From the NCBI RefSeq assembly GCF_008831265.1, contig NZ_VTTH01000001.1:930001-994000 (forward strand): a stretch of 64,000 nucleotides of DNA. The letters run 5' to 3'. The position numbers and the translations under genes were made by a program. The DNA comes from Lacisediminimonas profundi. Its GTDB lineage: Bacteria; Pseudomonadota; Gammaproteobacteria; Burkholderiales; Burkholderiaceae_D. This document shows positions 52,334 to 60,795 of the stretch, in pieces. The notes beneath the pieces are model-generated. The model saw only the letters and a program-made list of their open reading frames with translations. It had not been told where the DNA came from and did no database searches. The stretch's first letter is position 1. Each line of letters starts with the position of its first letter.

Positions 52334-52450
52334 CGACGCCCCGAAATCTGATGGGATGGCGGAAAAAGAAGCGTGCTTGTCTGAGCGAAGCGAGTTTGCA
52401 CGCTTCTCCGCCAGGCCGTCGGATTTTGGGGGGACCCCGAAGGGGCGTCG
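52334..52450. ncRNA. Long nested hairpin, candidate structured RNA or DNA element
   Basis: Four nested pairings hold the ends together: CGACGCCCC (52334-52342) with GGGGCGTCG (52442-52450), AAATC (52344-52348) with GATTT (52422-52426), GGCGG (52358-52362) with CCGCC (52408-52412), and GAAGCGTGC (52368-52376) with GCACGCTTC (52398-52406). The apical loop contains GAGCGAAGCGAG. The fold and the following element resemble an intergenic sequence I recall from many Burkholderiales. No promoter was identified, so RNA status is unproven. Confidence 0.45.
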
Positions 52451-52460
52451 TATCCGGGTC

Positions 52461-52537
52461 GCCTTTCTTTGGTTCCTTTCTTTGGCGAGCAAAGAAAGGG
52501 ACACGCCCGCCGGTGCGGAAACCGGCCAGGTCGCAAG
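52461..52537 (+). repeat. Structured element, copy 2
   Basis: TTTCTTTGGTTC precedes a perfect 10-bp stem CCTTTCTTTG/CAAAGAAAGG (52475-52499), then ACACGCCCGCCGGTGCGG and GCCGG-type pairs. It is the reverse-orientation partner of the element at 51913-51977. Confidence 0.6.
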
Positions 52538-52580
52538 CAACGCCAATTCGAAAACAGCACAAACGCTAGCATGGAAAGGA

Positions 52581-52616
52581 AAACGCCCGCCGGTGCGGAA
52601 GCCGGCTACGTCGCAA
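52581..52616 (+). repeat. Partial copy of the structured element tail
   Basis: The ACGCCCGCCGGTGCGGAA segment and the following CCGGC-x5-GTCGCAA repeat the end of the element at 52461-52537, 80 bp further on. The hairpin half is missing. Confidence 0.6.
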
Positions 52617-52704
52617 CCCCCGCCTCAGGGAGGGAGCTACAAGGGCGATCGGCCTTTGACGCTTTTTCTCCTGCGGGAAAAAGCATTCACGACGCAAGCG
52701 GCTC

Positions 52705-53751
52705 CTACATCCCGCGCAACACCTCCGCCGCTTCCCGAATCGCCGTAACCGTATCCTCCCACCCGATGCACGCGTCGGTCACCGACTGCCCGTACACGAG
52801 CTTTGAAAGATCCGGCTGGATCTTTTGTGCGCCTTCGACGATGTTCGACTCGATCATCATGCCGACCAGGCTGGTGTTGCCGTCGCCGATCTGGCGCACC
52901 ACTTCCTGCAGCACGCCGACTTGGCGCTTGTGGTCCTTGTTGGAGTTGCCATGGCTGCAGTCGACCACGATCGATGCCGGCAGTCCGGCTTTCTTCAGCA
53001 AAGCCTCGGCCTGCGCCACAGCCTCGGCGCCGTAATTCGGCGCATGGCCGCCGCGCAGGATCAGGTGTCCGTGCGGGTTTCCGGCGGTGCGGATTACCGA
53101 TGTCTTTCCCTCGCCATCGATGCCGAGGAATGCGTGCGGTGTACCTGCCGCTTGCATGGCGTTGATCGCCACCGCCAGGCTGCCGTCAGTGCCATTCTTC
53201 AGTCCCACCGGCGTCGACAGGCCACTCGCCATTTCCCGATGGGTCTGCGATTCGGTGGTGCGGGCGCCGATCGCATTCCAGCTGACCATGTCGCCCAGAT
53301 ACTGCGGCATCAGCGGATCGAGCGCCTCGGTGCCGGTCGCCAGGCCCATTTCGCTGATGTCGCGCAGCAGCGTGCGGGCGATGCGGATGCCCTTGACGAT
53401 GTCGAACGAATCATCCCGGTCCGGATCGTTGATCAGGCCTTTCCAGCCCACTGTGGTGCGCGGCTTTTCGAAATAGACCCGCATCACCAGTACCAGCACA
53501 TCCTCGACTTCGGCCGCCAGCGGCTTGAGCCTTTCAGCATATTCCAGCGCGGCGGCCGGATCGTGGATGGAGCAGGGCCCCACCACGATGAAGCGGCGGC
53601 TGTCCTTGCGGTCCAGTATGTCTTCCAGCGTCGCCCGGCCGCTGAGGACGGCGGCCAGCGACTTCTTGGTGTGCGGGATCTCCTGCTGGATCACGGAGGG
53701 GGCAGGAAGATTTTCCTGCGACAGGATGCGGGCGTTGATCAGTTGCTTCAT
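52705..53751 (-). CDS. 3-deoxy-7-phosphoheptulonate (DAHP) synthase, AroF/G/H type
   Basis: A 348-aa class I DAHP synthase joining phosphoenolpyruvate and erythrose-4-phosphate, the first step of the shikimate pathway. Landmarks are GPCSIHDP with the metal-binding Cys, the KPRTTVGWKG stretch, and the C-terminal DCSHGNSNKDH and ESNI motifs. The ATG at 53751 gives a length like E. coli AroG (350 aa); longer in-frame sequence upstream has no family resemblance. This core biosynthetic gene is convergent with fahA across the non-coding region. I give no symbol because the feedback type is not clear by eye. Confidence 0.9.
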   Translation of the reverse strand: MKQLINARILSQENLPAPSVIQQEIPHTKKSLAAVLSGRATLEDILDRKDSRRFIVVGPCSIHDPAAALEYAERLKPLAAEVEDVLVLVMRVYFEKPRTTVGWKGLINDPDRDDSFDIVKGIRIARTLLRDISEMGLATGTEALDPLMPQYLGDMVSWNAIGARTTESQTHREMASGLSTPVGLKNGTDGSLAVAINAMQAAGTPHAFLGIDGEGKTSVIRTAGNPHGHLILRGGHAPNYGAEAVAQAEALLKKAGLPASIVVDCSHGNSNKDHKRQVGVLQEVVRQIGDGNTSLVGMMIESNIVEGAQKIQPDLSKLVYGQSVTDACIGWEDTVTAIREAAEVLRGM

Positions 53752-53908
53752 GAAACGGATGGCCTGGCGGCGCAAGGGCGGTGGGGCGCCCATTCTAGCC
53801 GGTTCGGGGGGCGGGTTCCTTGAAACGCCGATTTGTCGCATGAAGTATTCTCTTGCTTCGCAGTGAATCGCAATGAATCGCATTGATCGCGACATTTCCA
53901 GGCTACCA

Positions 53909-54685
53909 ATGAAAATCCAGATTGCTTCCGACCTTCATCTCGAACAACTCCAGCATTTGCATCCCGGCCATCGGGGCGTGATTCCTGCCGACGCCGATGT
54001 GCTGGTGCTGGCGGGCGATATTGCCAACCGCTGCAACGGGCCGATTCCCTTCGACGACTGGCCGGTGCCCATCATCTATGTGCATGGCAATCATGAGTTC
54101 TACGGCGACGAATATCATGCGGTGCGCAGCCAGCTCTCCGGTGCGCCCAAGGGACCGGTCAATTACCTGGAGAACGAGGAAATCGTCCTGTCAGGCGTGC
54201 GCTTCCTGGGCTGCTGCCTGTGGACCGATTACGCGCTCGACGCCAATCCCGCTGGGGCGATGGAGTTGGCGAAAAAATTCATGTACGACCATAGCCGGAT
54301 CCGGTTTGGCGATGGCCTGTTCGAGCCGGAACATGCGCTTGCATTGCACCGCCAGTCGCGTGCCTGGCTGGCGCAGAAACTGGATGAGCCTTTCGCCGGC
54401 AAGACCGTGGTCGTCACCCATCACGCGCCGCACAGGAATTCCATCCATCCTGACTACGCCGGCCACCCCGCGAATGCGGGCTTCGTGACCGACCTGGAGG
54501 CGCTGATGGGAAAGGCCGCGCTCTGGATCCATGGTCACACGCACTCCAGTTTCAGCTACCAGGTGAACGGAACACGGGTCGTTGCCAACCCCTGCGGCTA
54601 TCCGCAGAATAAATCGGTGCAGGATCCGGCACAGTTGCGCTTCGAGAATGCAGTCTTCGATCCGCGCCTGGTGGTCGAGATCTGA
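53909..54685 (+). CDS. Calcineurin-like metallophosphoesterase
   Basis: A 258-aa cytoplasmic phosphoesterase with all core motifs: D8 and H10 (SDLHLE), GD (D37), GNHE (N61, H62), the His of VVTHHAP and GHTH near the end. The two metal ions are thus likely bound. The ATG at 53909 is chosen because MKIQIASDLH is the typical start; an in-frame ATG 36 bases earlier would add an unusual tail. It is divergent from the DAHP synthase. The natural substrate is unknown. Confidence 0.85.
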   Translation: MKIQIASDLHLEQLQHLHPGHRGVIPADADVLVLAGDIANRCNGPIPFDDWPVPIIYVHGNHEFYGDEYHAVRSQLSGAPKGPVNYLENEEIVLSGVRFLGCCLWTDYALDANPAGAMELAKKFMYDHSRIRFGDGLFEPEHALALHRQSRAWLAQKLDEPFAGKTVVVTHHAPHRNSIHPDYAGHPANAGFVTDLEALMGKAALWIHGHTHSSFSYQVNGTRVVANPCGYPQNKSVQDPAQLRFENAVFDPRLVVEI

Positions 54686-54687
54686 CC

Positions 54688-54731
54688 GGTCGTACTTCGG
54701 TCGCACTTCGGTCGCACTTCGGTCGCACTTC
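54688..54731 (+). repeat. Four tandem 11-bp repeats
   Basis: The unit GGTCGCACTTC occurs four times directly after the metallophosphoesterase stop; the first copy has T for C at one position. It lies between the ends of two converging genes and may be a slippage product. Confidence 0.8.
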
Positions 54732-54742
54732 CTGGGCTGGGC

Positions 54743-55528
54743 TCAGCCCCGCACCGCATGCAGCACTTTCTCGACCGAGGCCACTGCCGCCTGCAGGGGC
54801 GGTAAATAGTCGCGGACAATGGTTTCCCTGGTCCTGCGGCCGAGCACCATGCTGACGTTCATCGACGCCGCCACCGTGCCGGCGTGGTTGCGGATCGGCA
54901 CCGAAATGCCACCCACTCCCTCGGTCATTTCATCCAGCACCACGCAGTAACCATCCTCGCGTATCTGCTTCAGCGCACTTTCCAGCGCAGTCCTGGATGT
55001 GGTGGTATAGGGGCTCAGCCGGCGCAGGTCTACCCGCTGCAGATAGTCATTCCATTGCTCGCTGTCGAGCGCGGCCAGCAAGGGGCGGCCGAGCGAGTGC
55101 GCATAGGCGGGCAGGCGCCTGCCCACCGACAGATCCAGGCGCAGCACCATCTCCGGTTCCTCGCGCGCAATCAGCGTCACCGAGTCGCCGTCCAGTACGC
55201 CAAGCGAACAGGTCTGGCTGACTTCAAGGGCCAGGTCGCGCATCGCTGGCGCCGCCAGCCTGGGAAGGTCCATGGACGCGAAATATGCATAGCCCAATTC
55301 GATCACACGCGGCGTCACGGAAAACAGCCGGCCATGTTGTGCGACATACCCGTGATGCTGCAGTGTCAGCAGCAGGCGGCGCGCAGCCGCGCGGGTCACA
55401 TCCAGTTTCGCCGCCACATCCTGGATCGTGATGGCGGGAATGCCGGTCGCGAACAGACGCAACAGCGCCAGTCCCTTGGACAGCGATTCCAGCAGCTCGA
55501 CGTTTTTTTCTTCGGTGGTCTCAGTCAT
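54743..55528 (-). CDS. IclR-family transcriptional regulator
   Basis: A 261-aa regulator like PcaR/PobR-type IclR proteins. The helix-turn-helix is ITIQDVAAKLDVTRAAARRLL (about residues 33-53), and the effector domain contains RLPAYAHSLGRPLLA. It is divergent from the CoA-transferase gene, with a palindrome at 55632-55647 between them. It probably controls the CoA-transferase and Bug genes and perhaps itself. Confidence 0.85.
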   Translation of the reverse strand: MTETTEEKNVELLESLSKGLALLRLFATGIPAITIQDVAAKLDVTRAAARRLLLTLQHHGYVAQHGRLFSVTPRVIELGYAYFASMDLPRLAAPAMRDLALEVSQTCSLGVLDGDSVTLIAREEPEMVLRLDLSVGRRLPAYAHSLGRPLLAALDSEQWNDYLQRVDLRRLSPYTTTSRTALESALKQIREDGYCVVLDEMTEGVGGISVPIRNHAGTVAASMNVSMVLGRRTRETIVRDYLPPLQAAVASVEKVLHAVRG

Positions 55529-55631
55529 TTTTCATTCTTGATCGGTTACATGCCTAGCGTGGCGGCAATAGTAATGCCATGCACCATAAGCAAGGGCAAA
55601 ACGCCCCTGGAAAGTGCGTTAAGCACCATTT

Positions 55632-55647
55632 GCGAACAAATGTTCGC
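55632..55647. promoter_or_regulatory. Palindromic operator candidate for the IclR regulator
   Basis: A perfect inverted repeat, GCGAACA and TGTTCGC with two bases between, lies 55 bp upstream of the CoA-transferase start and 104 bp upstream of the IclR start. A possible -35 (TTGCGA at 55630) overlaps it and a -10-like TGATAT lies at 55654-55659, so binding would interfere with transcription of the transferase gene. Confidence 0.6.
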
Positions 55648-55701
55648 GAAAACTGATATTATCCCCAAATCCCTTCGTCGTCATCGGAGTCGTAAAAAAC
55701 G

Positions 55702-56922
55702 ATGCAACAAGCACTCTCCAATATTCGCGTCCTGGATCTGTCCAGGGTTTTGGCCGGTCCGTGGTGCACCCAAAACCTGGCCGATCTCGGCGCCGAGGTC
55801 ATCAAGGTCGAGCGTCCCGGCAGCGGTGACGACACCCGCAGCTGGGGCCCGCCCTGGATCAAGGACCAGGATGGCAACGACACCCGCGATGCCACCTATT
55901 ACGGTTCGGCCAACCGCAACAAGAAGTCGATTGCGATCGACATCTCCACCGCTGAAGGCCAGGCGCTGGTGCGCGAGCTGGCGGCGATATCCGACGTTTT
56001 CATCGAAAATTACAAGGTCGGCGACATGGCGCGCTACGGTCTGGCCTGGGACGACCTGAAAAAGATCAACCCGCGCCTGATCTATTGCTCCATCACCGGC
56101 TACGGCCAGGACGGACCGCATGCGCACCGTCCCGGCTACGACTATGTATTCCAGGGCATCGGCGGCCTGATGAGCATTACCGGCGGCCGCGACGGCACGC
56201 CGGGCGGCGGCCCGCAGCGGGTCGGCATCGCAGTCACCGACATCGTGACCGGCATGTATTCTGCGCTGGCCATCACGGCTGCGCTGAACGCCCGCCACCT
56301 GACCGGAACCGGCCAGTACATCGACATGGCGCTGCTGGATTGCATCGTCGCCTTCGGCAGCAACCAGGCAGCGGCCTACATGGCGACCGGTAATGTTCCG
56401 CGCCGCTGGGGCAACGAACATCCGAGCGTGGTGCCCTACCAGGTGTTCGAAACGCAGGACGGCCATATCATCGTTGCCGTCGGCAACGATGGCCAGTTCA
56501 GGAAGTTGTGCGGCGTGATCGGCCAACCCGCGCTGGCTGACGACATCCGCTTCGCAAAAACCTCTGCCCGCCTGGAGAACCGCGAAGTGCTGATTCCGCT
56601 GCTGCAGGACCTGCTGCGGCAACGGCCGTCGGCGCTCTGGCTGGAGCAGCTGGAAGCGGGCGGTATTCCCAGCGGCCCGATCAATAACTACAAGCAGGTA
56701 TTCGAAGACGAACAGGTACGCCATCGCGGCCTGTGGCAGGAAATTCCCCTGCCCGAGGGCGGAACCACGCCCACCATCGCCAGCCCGCTGCGGCTGTCGC
56801 AAACGCCGGTGCAGTACAACTCGCCGGCGCCGACCCTGGGCCAGCACACCACCGAAATCCTGCAAGGCCTGCTCGGCAAGTCGGCCGAGGACATCGCAGG
56901 CCTCAAAGGCATCATCCAGTAG
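55702..56922 (+). CDS. CaiB/BaiF family CoA-transferase
   Basis: A 406-aa class III CoA-transferase, which moves CoA between carboxylic acids. The N-terminal RVLDLSRVLAGPWCTQNLADLGAEV-type segment and RPGYDYVFQG (D147) are typical. The catalytic Asp is expected at D180 in VTDIVTGMYSA (inference from the family). It is followed after 63 bp by a Bug protein on the same strand. In this area, with acyl-CoA dehydrogenase and thiolase-like genes, it probably activates an organic acid as a CoA thioester. Confidence 0.85.
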   Translation: MQQALSNIRVLDLSRVLAGPWCTQNLADLGAEVIKVERPGSGDDTRSWGPPWIKDQDGNDTRDATYYGSANRNKKSIAIDISTAEGQALVRELAAISDVFIENYKVGDMARYGLAWDDLKKINPRLIYCSITGYGQDGPHAHRPGYDYVFQGIGGLMSITGGRDGTPGGGPQRVGIAVTDIVTGMYSALAITAALNARHLTGTGQYIDMALLDCIVAFGSNQAAAYMATGNVPRRWGNEHPSVVPYQVFETQDGHIIVAVGNDGQFRKLCGVIGQPALADDIRFAKTSARLENREVLIPLLQDLLRQRPSALWLEQLEAGGIPSGPINNYKQVFEDEQVRHRGLWQEIPLPEGGTTPTIASPLRLSQTPVQYNSPAPTLGQHTTEILQGLLGKSAEDIAGLKGIIQ

Positions 56923-56985
56923 TCATCGTTCAGTAGTCATCGTTCAGCAATACCGTCAACCATCACGGACTCAACAGGAAACAAC

Positions 56986-57969
56986 ATGAATTTCGACCGC
57001 CGCATCTTCCTGGCTGCCACCGCTGCAGCTTTCGCCAGTGCCGCCATGCCTGCTATCGCGCAGGCGCCGGCGGGATTCCCGAACAAACCGGTGACCCTGG
57101 TCGTGACCTATCCGCCAGGCGGCCCGCTGGATACGGCTGGCCGCGTGCTGAGCGCGCGGCTGCAGGAAATGTGGAAGCAGCCGGTCATCGTCGAAAACCG
57201 TCCGGGTGCCAATGGTGCCATCGGCGCAGCGATTGCTTCGCGCGCGGCGCCGGACGGCTACACGCTGCTGGTGAACTCCTTCCACCACGCGGTGTTGCCG
57301 TCGCTGATGCCTAATACCGGCTATGACGTGATCAAGGATTTCACGCCGGTATCCTTCGTGGCCCAGTACGACGTTTTCCTGATCGCGCATCCTTCAGCGC
57401 CGTTCAATACCGTCAGCGAACTGATCGCTTACGCGAAGAAGAACCCGGGCAAGGTGACTTACGCATCGGCCGGCAGCGGCGGCGGCACCCACATGGCCGG
57501 CGAATTGTTCCGCCTGCAGACCGGGACCCAGTTGCTGCAGATTCCCTACAAGGGTAGCGCTGCCGCCGTCACCGACGTGCTGGGTGGACAGGTCAACATG
57601 ATGTTTGCCGATGGCCCTTCCGCTGTGCCGCATATCAAGAAGGGCAGCGTCAAGGTGCTGGCCGTGGGCAGCCCGAAGCGCTCGCCTTTGCTGCCTGAAG
57701 TGCCAACTTTCGAGGAAGCCGGACTGAAGGGCTACCAGGCCTATGCATGGGCTGGCGTGCTGGCGCCGACGGGGACGCCGAAAGCGATCGTCGACAAGCT
57801 GAGCGCCGACATCAAGGTCGCCCTGAACCATCCGGACTCGAAGAAGCGCCTGTTCGGCGTCGGCGGCACGGCTGCGCCTTCCACGCCTGAGCAGTACGGC
57901 AAGTTCTTCAATTCGGAAATGACGAAGTGGGCGAAGGTGGTCAAGGACGGCAATATCAAGATCGATTGA
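56986..57969 (+). CDS. Bug/TctC-family periplasmic binding protein
   Basis: A 327-aa binding protein with a leader containing RR and a hydrophobic segment, ending AIAQ near residue 25. The mature start FPNKPVTLVVTYPPGGPLD is typical. CAGGAA precedes the ATG. It forms a two-gene unit with the CoA-transferase. No membrane components are nearby. Confidence 0.85.
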   Translation: MNFDRRIFLAATAAAFASAAMPAIAQAPAGFPNKPVTLVVTYPPGGPLDTAGRVLSARLQEMWKQPVIVENRPGANGAIGAAIASRAAPDGYTLLVNSFHHAVLPSLMPNTGYDVIKDFTPVSFVAQYDVFLIAHPSAPFNTVSELIAYAKKNPGKVTYASAGSGGGTHMAGELFRLQTGTQLLQIPYKGSAAAVTDVLGGQVNMMFADGPSAVPHIKKGSVKVLAVGSPKRSPLLPEVPTFEEAGLKGYQAYAWAGVLAPTGTPKAIVDKLSADIKVALNHPDSKKRLFGVGGTAAPSTPEQYGKFFNSEMTKWAKVVKDGNIKID

Positions 57970-57998
57970 TATCGGATTGAAGGGCAGGTGCCTTCAAG

Positions 57999-58039
57999 CT
58001 TGACGCCCCTGCTTGCCTGGTGGCAGCAGGGGCGTCAAG
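57999..58039. terminator. Long perfect hairpin after the Bug gene
   Basis: A 14-bp perfect stem (CTTGACGCCCCTGC and its complement) encloses a 13-base loop that itself contains TGCC/GGCA. No T run follows, so it may be a factor-assisted terminator or mRNA-end protector. Confidence 0.55.
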
Positions 58040-58056
58040 GGCTGAGCGACTTCATG

Positions 58057-58083
58057 GCTCCCTCCCCTTGAAAGGGAGGGAGC
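58057..58083. terminator. Second hairpin between converging genes
   Basis: The arms GCTCCCTCCC and GGGAGGGAGC with a seven-base loop form a strong stem without a T run. With the hairpin 18 bp upstream it probably insulates the converging CoA-transferase and ligase operons. Confidence 0.5.
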
Positions 58084-58173
58084 GTTCGTGGCGTTCGTCG
58101 GTCTGCGCTACGAACCAGGATGTGGGTGGTGTTCAGCCTTGAAGGGCAGCGAGCATTCCATGCATCCGCAGCC

Positions 58174-59700
58174 CTACATCCCCACAGCCTGCTCCAGTAA
58201 CTCCCGCTTCAATATCTTCCCGCTCAGCGTCATCGGAAACGCCTCCACCCGTATCACTCGCGCCGGGCGCTTGTAAGGGGCAAGGCGGTCCGCAATCCAC
58301 GCCTGCAATGCTTGCTGGTCCGGCACCGACGGATCGTCGGTCTCGATGAACGCCAGGATTTCCTCGTTGCCATCGTCTTGCTTGCGGCCCGCCACCGCTG
58401 CCCGGCGAATCCCGGGAAACGCGCCGAGCACGCTCTCGATCTCTCCCGGATATACATTGAAGCCGGAACGGATGATCATTTCCTTCAGCCTGCCAACCAC
58501 GTACAGTGCGCCGTCCGGGTCGACGTAGCCGACATCGCCGCTGGCGTACCAGCCGCCGGGCTGCATCACCTTGGCGGTGCTCTCCGGGTCGCGGAAGTAG
58601 CCGGGCATCAGCCCGACGCCGCGCATCCATATTTCACCGCGCTCGCCCGCGGCAAGGTCGCGGCCAGCCTCATCGACGATGCGCAATTCCGCGCCTTCGA
58701 CCAGATAGCCCGCCGAGGTGTCGTTGCGCTGCTCGCCCATCCGGACCACGGCCAGCGCGCCGGCATATTCGGACAAGCCGTAGCCGTGATGCAGCGGGTG
58801 GCCGAAGCGTTCTTCCACTGCCCGCTTCAGGTTGATGTCCAGCGGTGCCGCGCCGGCGTACACATAGCGCAGGGCAGGGCAGGAGGGGCGATTCATTCCC
58901 GTTCCTTGTTCGTCCAGCCATGCCAGCAGCCGCGAGAACATTGCCGGCGGACCCTGCAGGTTGGACACCCCGCCCGAGGCGAGGGCATCGAATACGTCGG
59001 CCGGATCGAAGCGGTTGCGCATGACCAGGCCGGCGCCAGCATGCAGCGAGGCCGCCAGCACCGTGCCAAGGCCGAAGATATGGGTCATCGGCAGGTAGGC
59101 ATACGAGCGGTCTTCCGGTTTCAGCTGTCGCGATTCGCTGGAGACGCGGCCGAACTGCAGCAGGCCGGCATGCGAAACCAGCACGCCTTTCGGCTGGCCG
59201 GTGGTGCCGGAGGTGAAGATGATGGCCGCGACCGACTCCGCCAGCGGCCCCGTTTCGGCTGTCGCCTCGCGCCGGGTTTCGCTGCGTTCCAGCCCTGCCA
59301 GCGCAGACGGCACGGCCCGTGCATCACGCGCATGCCGTGCAGCTGCGTCCGACACGGCCGAGGTGAAATAGAACAGGCGCGGATCGGCGGTGGCAGCGAA
59401 ACCATCGAGTTCTCCGCGCGACATGCGGGCATTGACGCCGCATGACCAGGCGCCGACCCGGCTGCAGGCCAGGATCAGCGCCACATGCTCGGGGCAGTTC
59501 TCGGCCGCGATCATCACGCGGTCGCCGGGCTGCACGCCTTCCGATCGCAACTCCTGTTCCAGCACCGCCACCATCGCGCCCAGCGAGCGCAAGGTGATGG
59601 CGGATCCCGGCAGGTAGAGGAAGGCGTGCTCCGGCGACTGCGCCAGCCGGCGATCGAAAAGATCGTGAAGCCGGGGCATGCGCATTGGCATTTGCATCAT
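58174..59700 (-). CDS. AMP-forming acyl-CoA synthetase/ligase
   Basis: A 508-aa adenylate-forming enzyme that activates a carboxylic acid to its CoA thioester with ATP. The phosphate-binding loop is FTSGTTGQPKG, the adenine site YGLSEYAG, the hinge region ASGDVGYVD...GRLKEMI and the catalytic lysine is in LSGKILKREL. The ATG at 59700 overlaps the TGA of the Bug gene (ATGA) and is chosen for that coupling; upstream in-frame sequence is antisense to nothing recognisable and lacks a ribosome site. It is the last gene of the minus-strand CoA operon. Confidence 0.85.
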   Translation of the reverse strand: MMQMPMRMPRLHDLFDRRLAQSPEHAFLYLPGSAITLRSLGAMVAVLEQELRSEGVQPGDRVMIAAENCPEHVALILACSRVGAWSCGVNARMSRGELDGFAATADPRLFYFTSAVSDAAARHARDARAVPSALAGLERSETRREATAETGPLAESVAAIIFTSGTTGQPKGVLVSHAGLLQFGRVSSESRQLKPEDRSYAYLPMTHIFGLGTVLAASLHAGAGLVMRNRFDPADVFDALASGGVSNLQGPPAMFSRLLAWLDEQGTGMNRPSCPALRYVYAGAAPLDINLKRAVEERFGHPLHHGYGLSEYAGALAVVRMGEQRNDTSAGYLVEGAELRIVDEAGRDLAAGERGEIWMRGVGLMPGYFRDPESTAKVMQPGGWYASGDVGYVDPDGALYVVGRLKEMIIRSGFNVYPGEIESVLGAFPGIRRAAVAGRKQDDGNEEILAFIETDDPSVPDQQALQAWIADRLAPYKRPARVIRVEAFPMTLSGKILKRELLEQAVGM

Positions 59701-60680
59701 TCGAACTTGATGTTCTTGGTGACGCTGCCCCACATTGCCAGGTCGCGTGCTGCCTTGTCGCCCAGCACTTGCGGTCCGCCAACCCACAAATCATAGCCAG
59801 CCTCGATCAGCTTGCGCTTGAGTTCTTCATTGGCAAGTGCTGCCTGCGCTGCCTTGTTGATCTTGGCGACGATGTCGGCCGGGGTTTTTGCCGGGCCGAA
59901 CAGGCCGTACCAGCCGAGCACTTCATAATCCGCGATGCCGGCTTCACGCATGGTCGGCACATCGGGCAGCGACGGATTGCGCGCCAGCGAGGTAACCGCG
60001 ATCGGCCGCACGCGGCCGCTGGAAATGTAGTTGCGGGCGGTGCTGACGATGTCGAACATCATCGTGATCTGGCCGCCGATCACGTCGGTCATTGCCGGGG
60101 CATTTCCTTTGTAGGGCACGTGGCTGAGTTGGGTGCCGGTGCGTACTGCGAACAACTCGCCGCTCAGGTGGTTGGATGCGCCCATGCCGGCCGAGCCGTA
60201 AGTCACCTTGCCCGGATTGGCCTTGGCGTAGGCCACCAGTTCCTGCACATTCTTGAACGGCATGTCCTTGTTGGCGACCAGCGCGTTGGCGTAGGTCAGG
60301 ATCGGCGCCAGCGGCACCACGTCCTTGACCGGATCGAAGGGCATGGCCTTCAGCACATGCGGCGTGATGGTCATGGTCGGGCTGGCGCCAAAGAAGATCG
60401 TCAGTCCGTTCGGCTGCGACTTGGCCACGTAGTCGCCAGCCATCGAGCCGCCGGCGCCCGGCTTGTTTTCCACCACCACCTGCATGCCAAGTTCCTTGGC
60501 GAAGTAGGGGGCGAATACGCGGGCGCCGGCATCCACCGGGCCGCCTGCGGTGTAGCCGACCAGCAGCTTGACGGTCTGGCCGGATTGCGCCAGCGTGGCC
60601 GTGCTGCCAACGGCGAGCAGGCCGAACAGGGCGGCGTTCAACTTGCGGCGCATGCTGCCGGTGCGGGATAGTTTTTTCAT
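59697..60680 (-). CDS. Bug/TctC-family periplasmic binding protein
   Basis: A 327-aa binding protein with a Sec signal peptide ending TLAQ near residue 32. The family pattern VKLLVGYTAGGPVD is near the mature start. AAGGAGA precedes the ATG. It is embedded in an operon with acyl-CoA dehydrogenase upstream and CoA ligase downstream, so it likely binds the acid those enzymes degrade. It is the fourth orphan Bug gene in the window. Confidence 0.85.
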   Translation of the reverse strand: MKKLSRTGSMRRKLNAALFGLLAVGSTATLAQSGQTVKLLVGYTAGGPVDAGARVFAPYFAKELGMQVVVENKPGAGGSMAGDYVAKSQPNGLTIFFGASPTMTITPHVLKAMPFDPVKDVVPLAPILTYANALVANKDMPFKNVQELVAYAKANPGKVTYGSAGMGASNHLSGELFAVRTGTQLSHVPYKGNAPAMTDVIGGQITMMFDIVSTARNYISSGRVRPIAVTSLARNPSLPDVPTMREAGIADYEVLGWYGLFGPAKTPADIVAKINKAAQAALANEELKRKLIEAGYDLWVGGPQVLGDKAARDLAMWGSVTKNIKFE

Positions 60681-60795
60681 GCTGTGTCTCCTTTGGTTTG
60701 ATTATTTTCGGGGCTGGTCAGGCCCGCATCTGTGTACTACATGAAACTGGCTTTCTGCTTCTTCATCATTGCTGCATCCAAACCCGCTTTACTCA

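Larger units (their letters stand above)
51814..52704. other. Non-coding stretch of about 890 bp with structured elements
   Basis: No gene is supported between fahA and the DAHP synthase. Short open frames here are repetitive or lack ribosome sites. It contains the hairpin element at 51913-51977, a nested hairpin at 52334-52450, and a related element at 52461-52537 with a partial copy at 52581-52616. The part between about 51980 and 52330 has no feature I recognise. Confidence 0.6.

Noticed and set aside
51925-52748. Several overlapping short open frames as real proteins
   Set aside because: Their sequence comes from hairpins and tandem copies in different frames, with no ribosome sites and no consistent codon pattern.
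54688-54731. Operator array made of the 11-bp tandem units
   Set aside because: It lies between the 3' ends of two converging genes, where no promoter is expected; slippage is the simpler reading.
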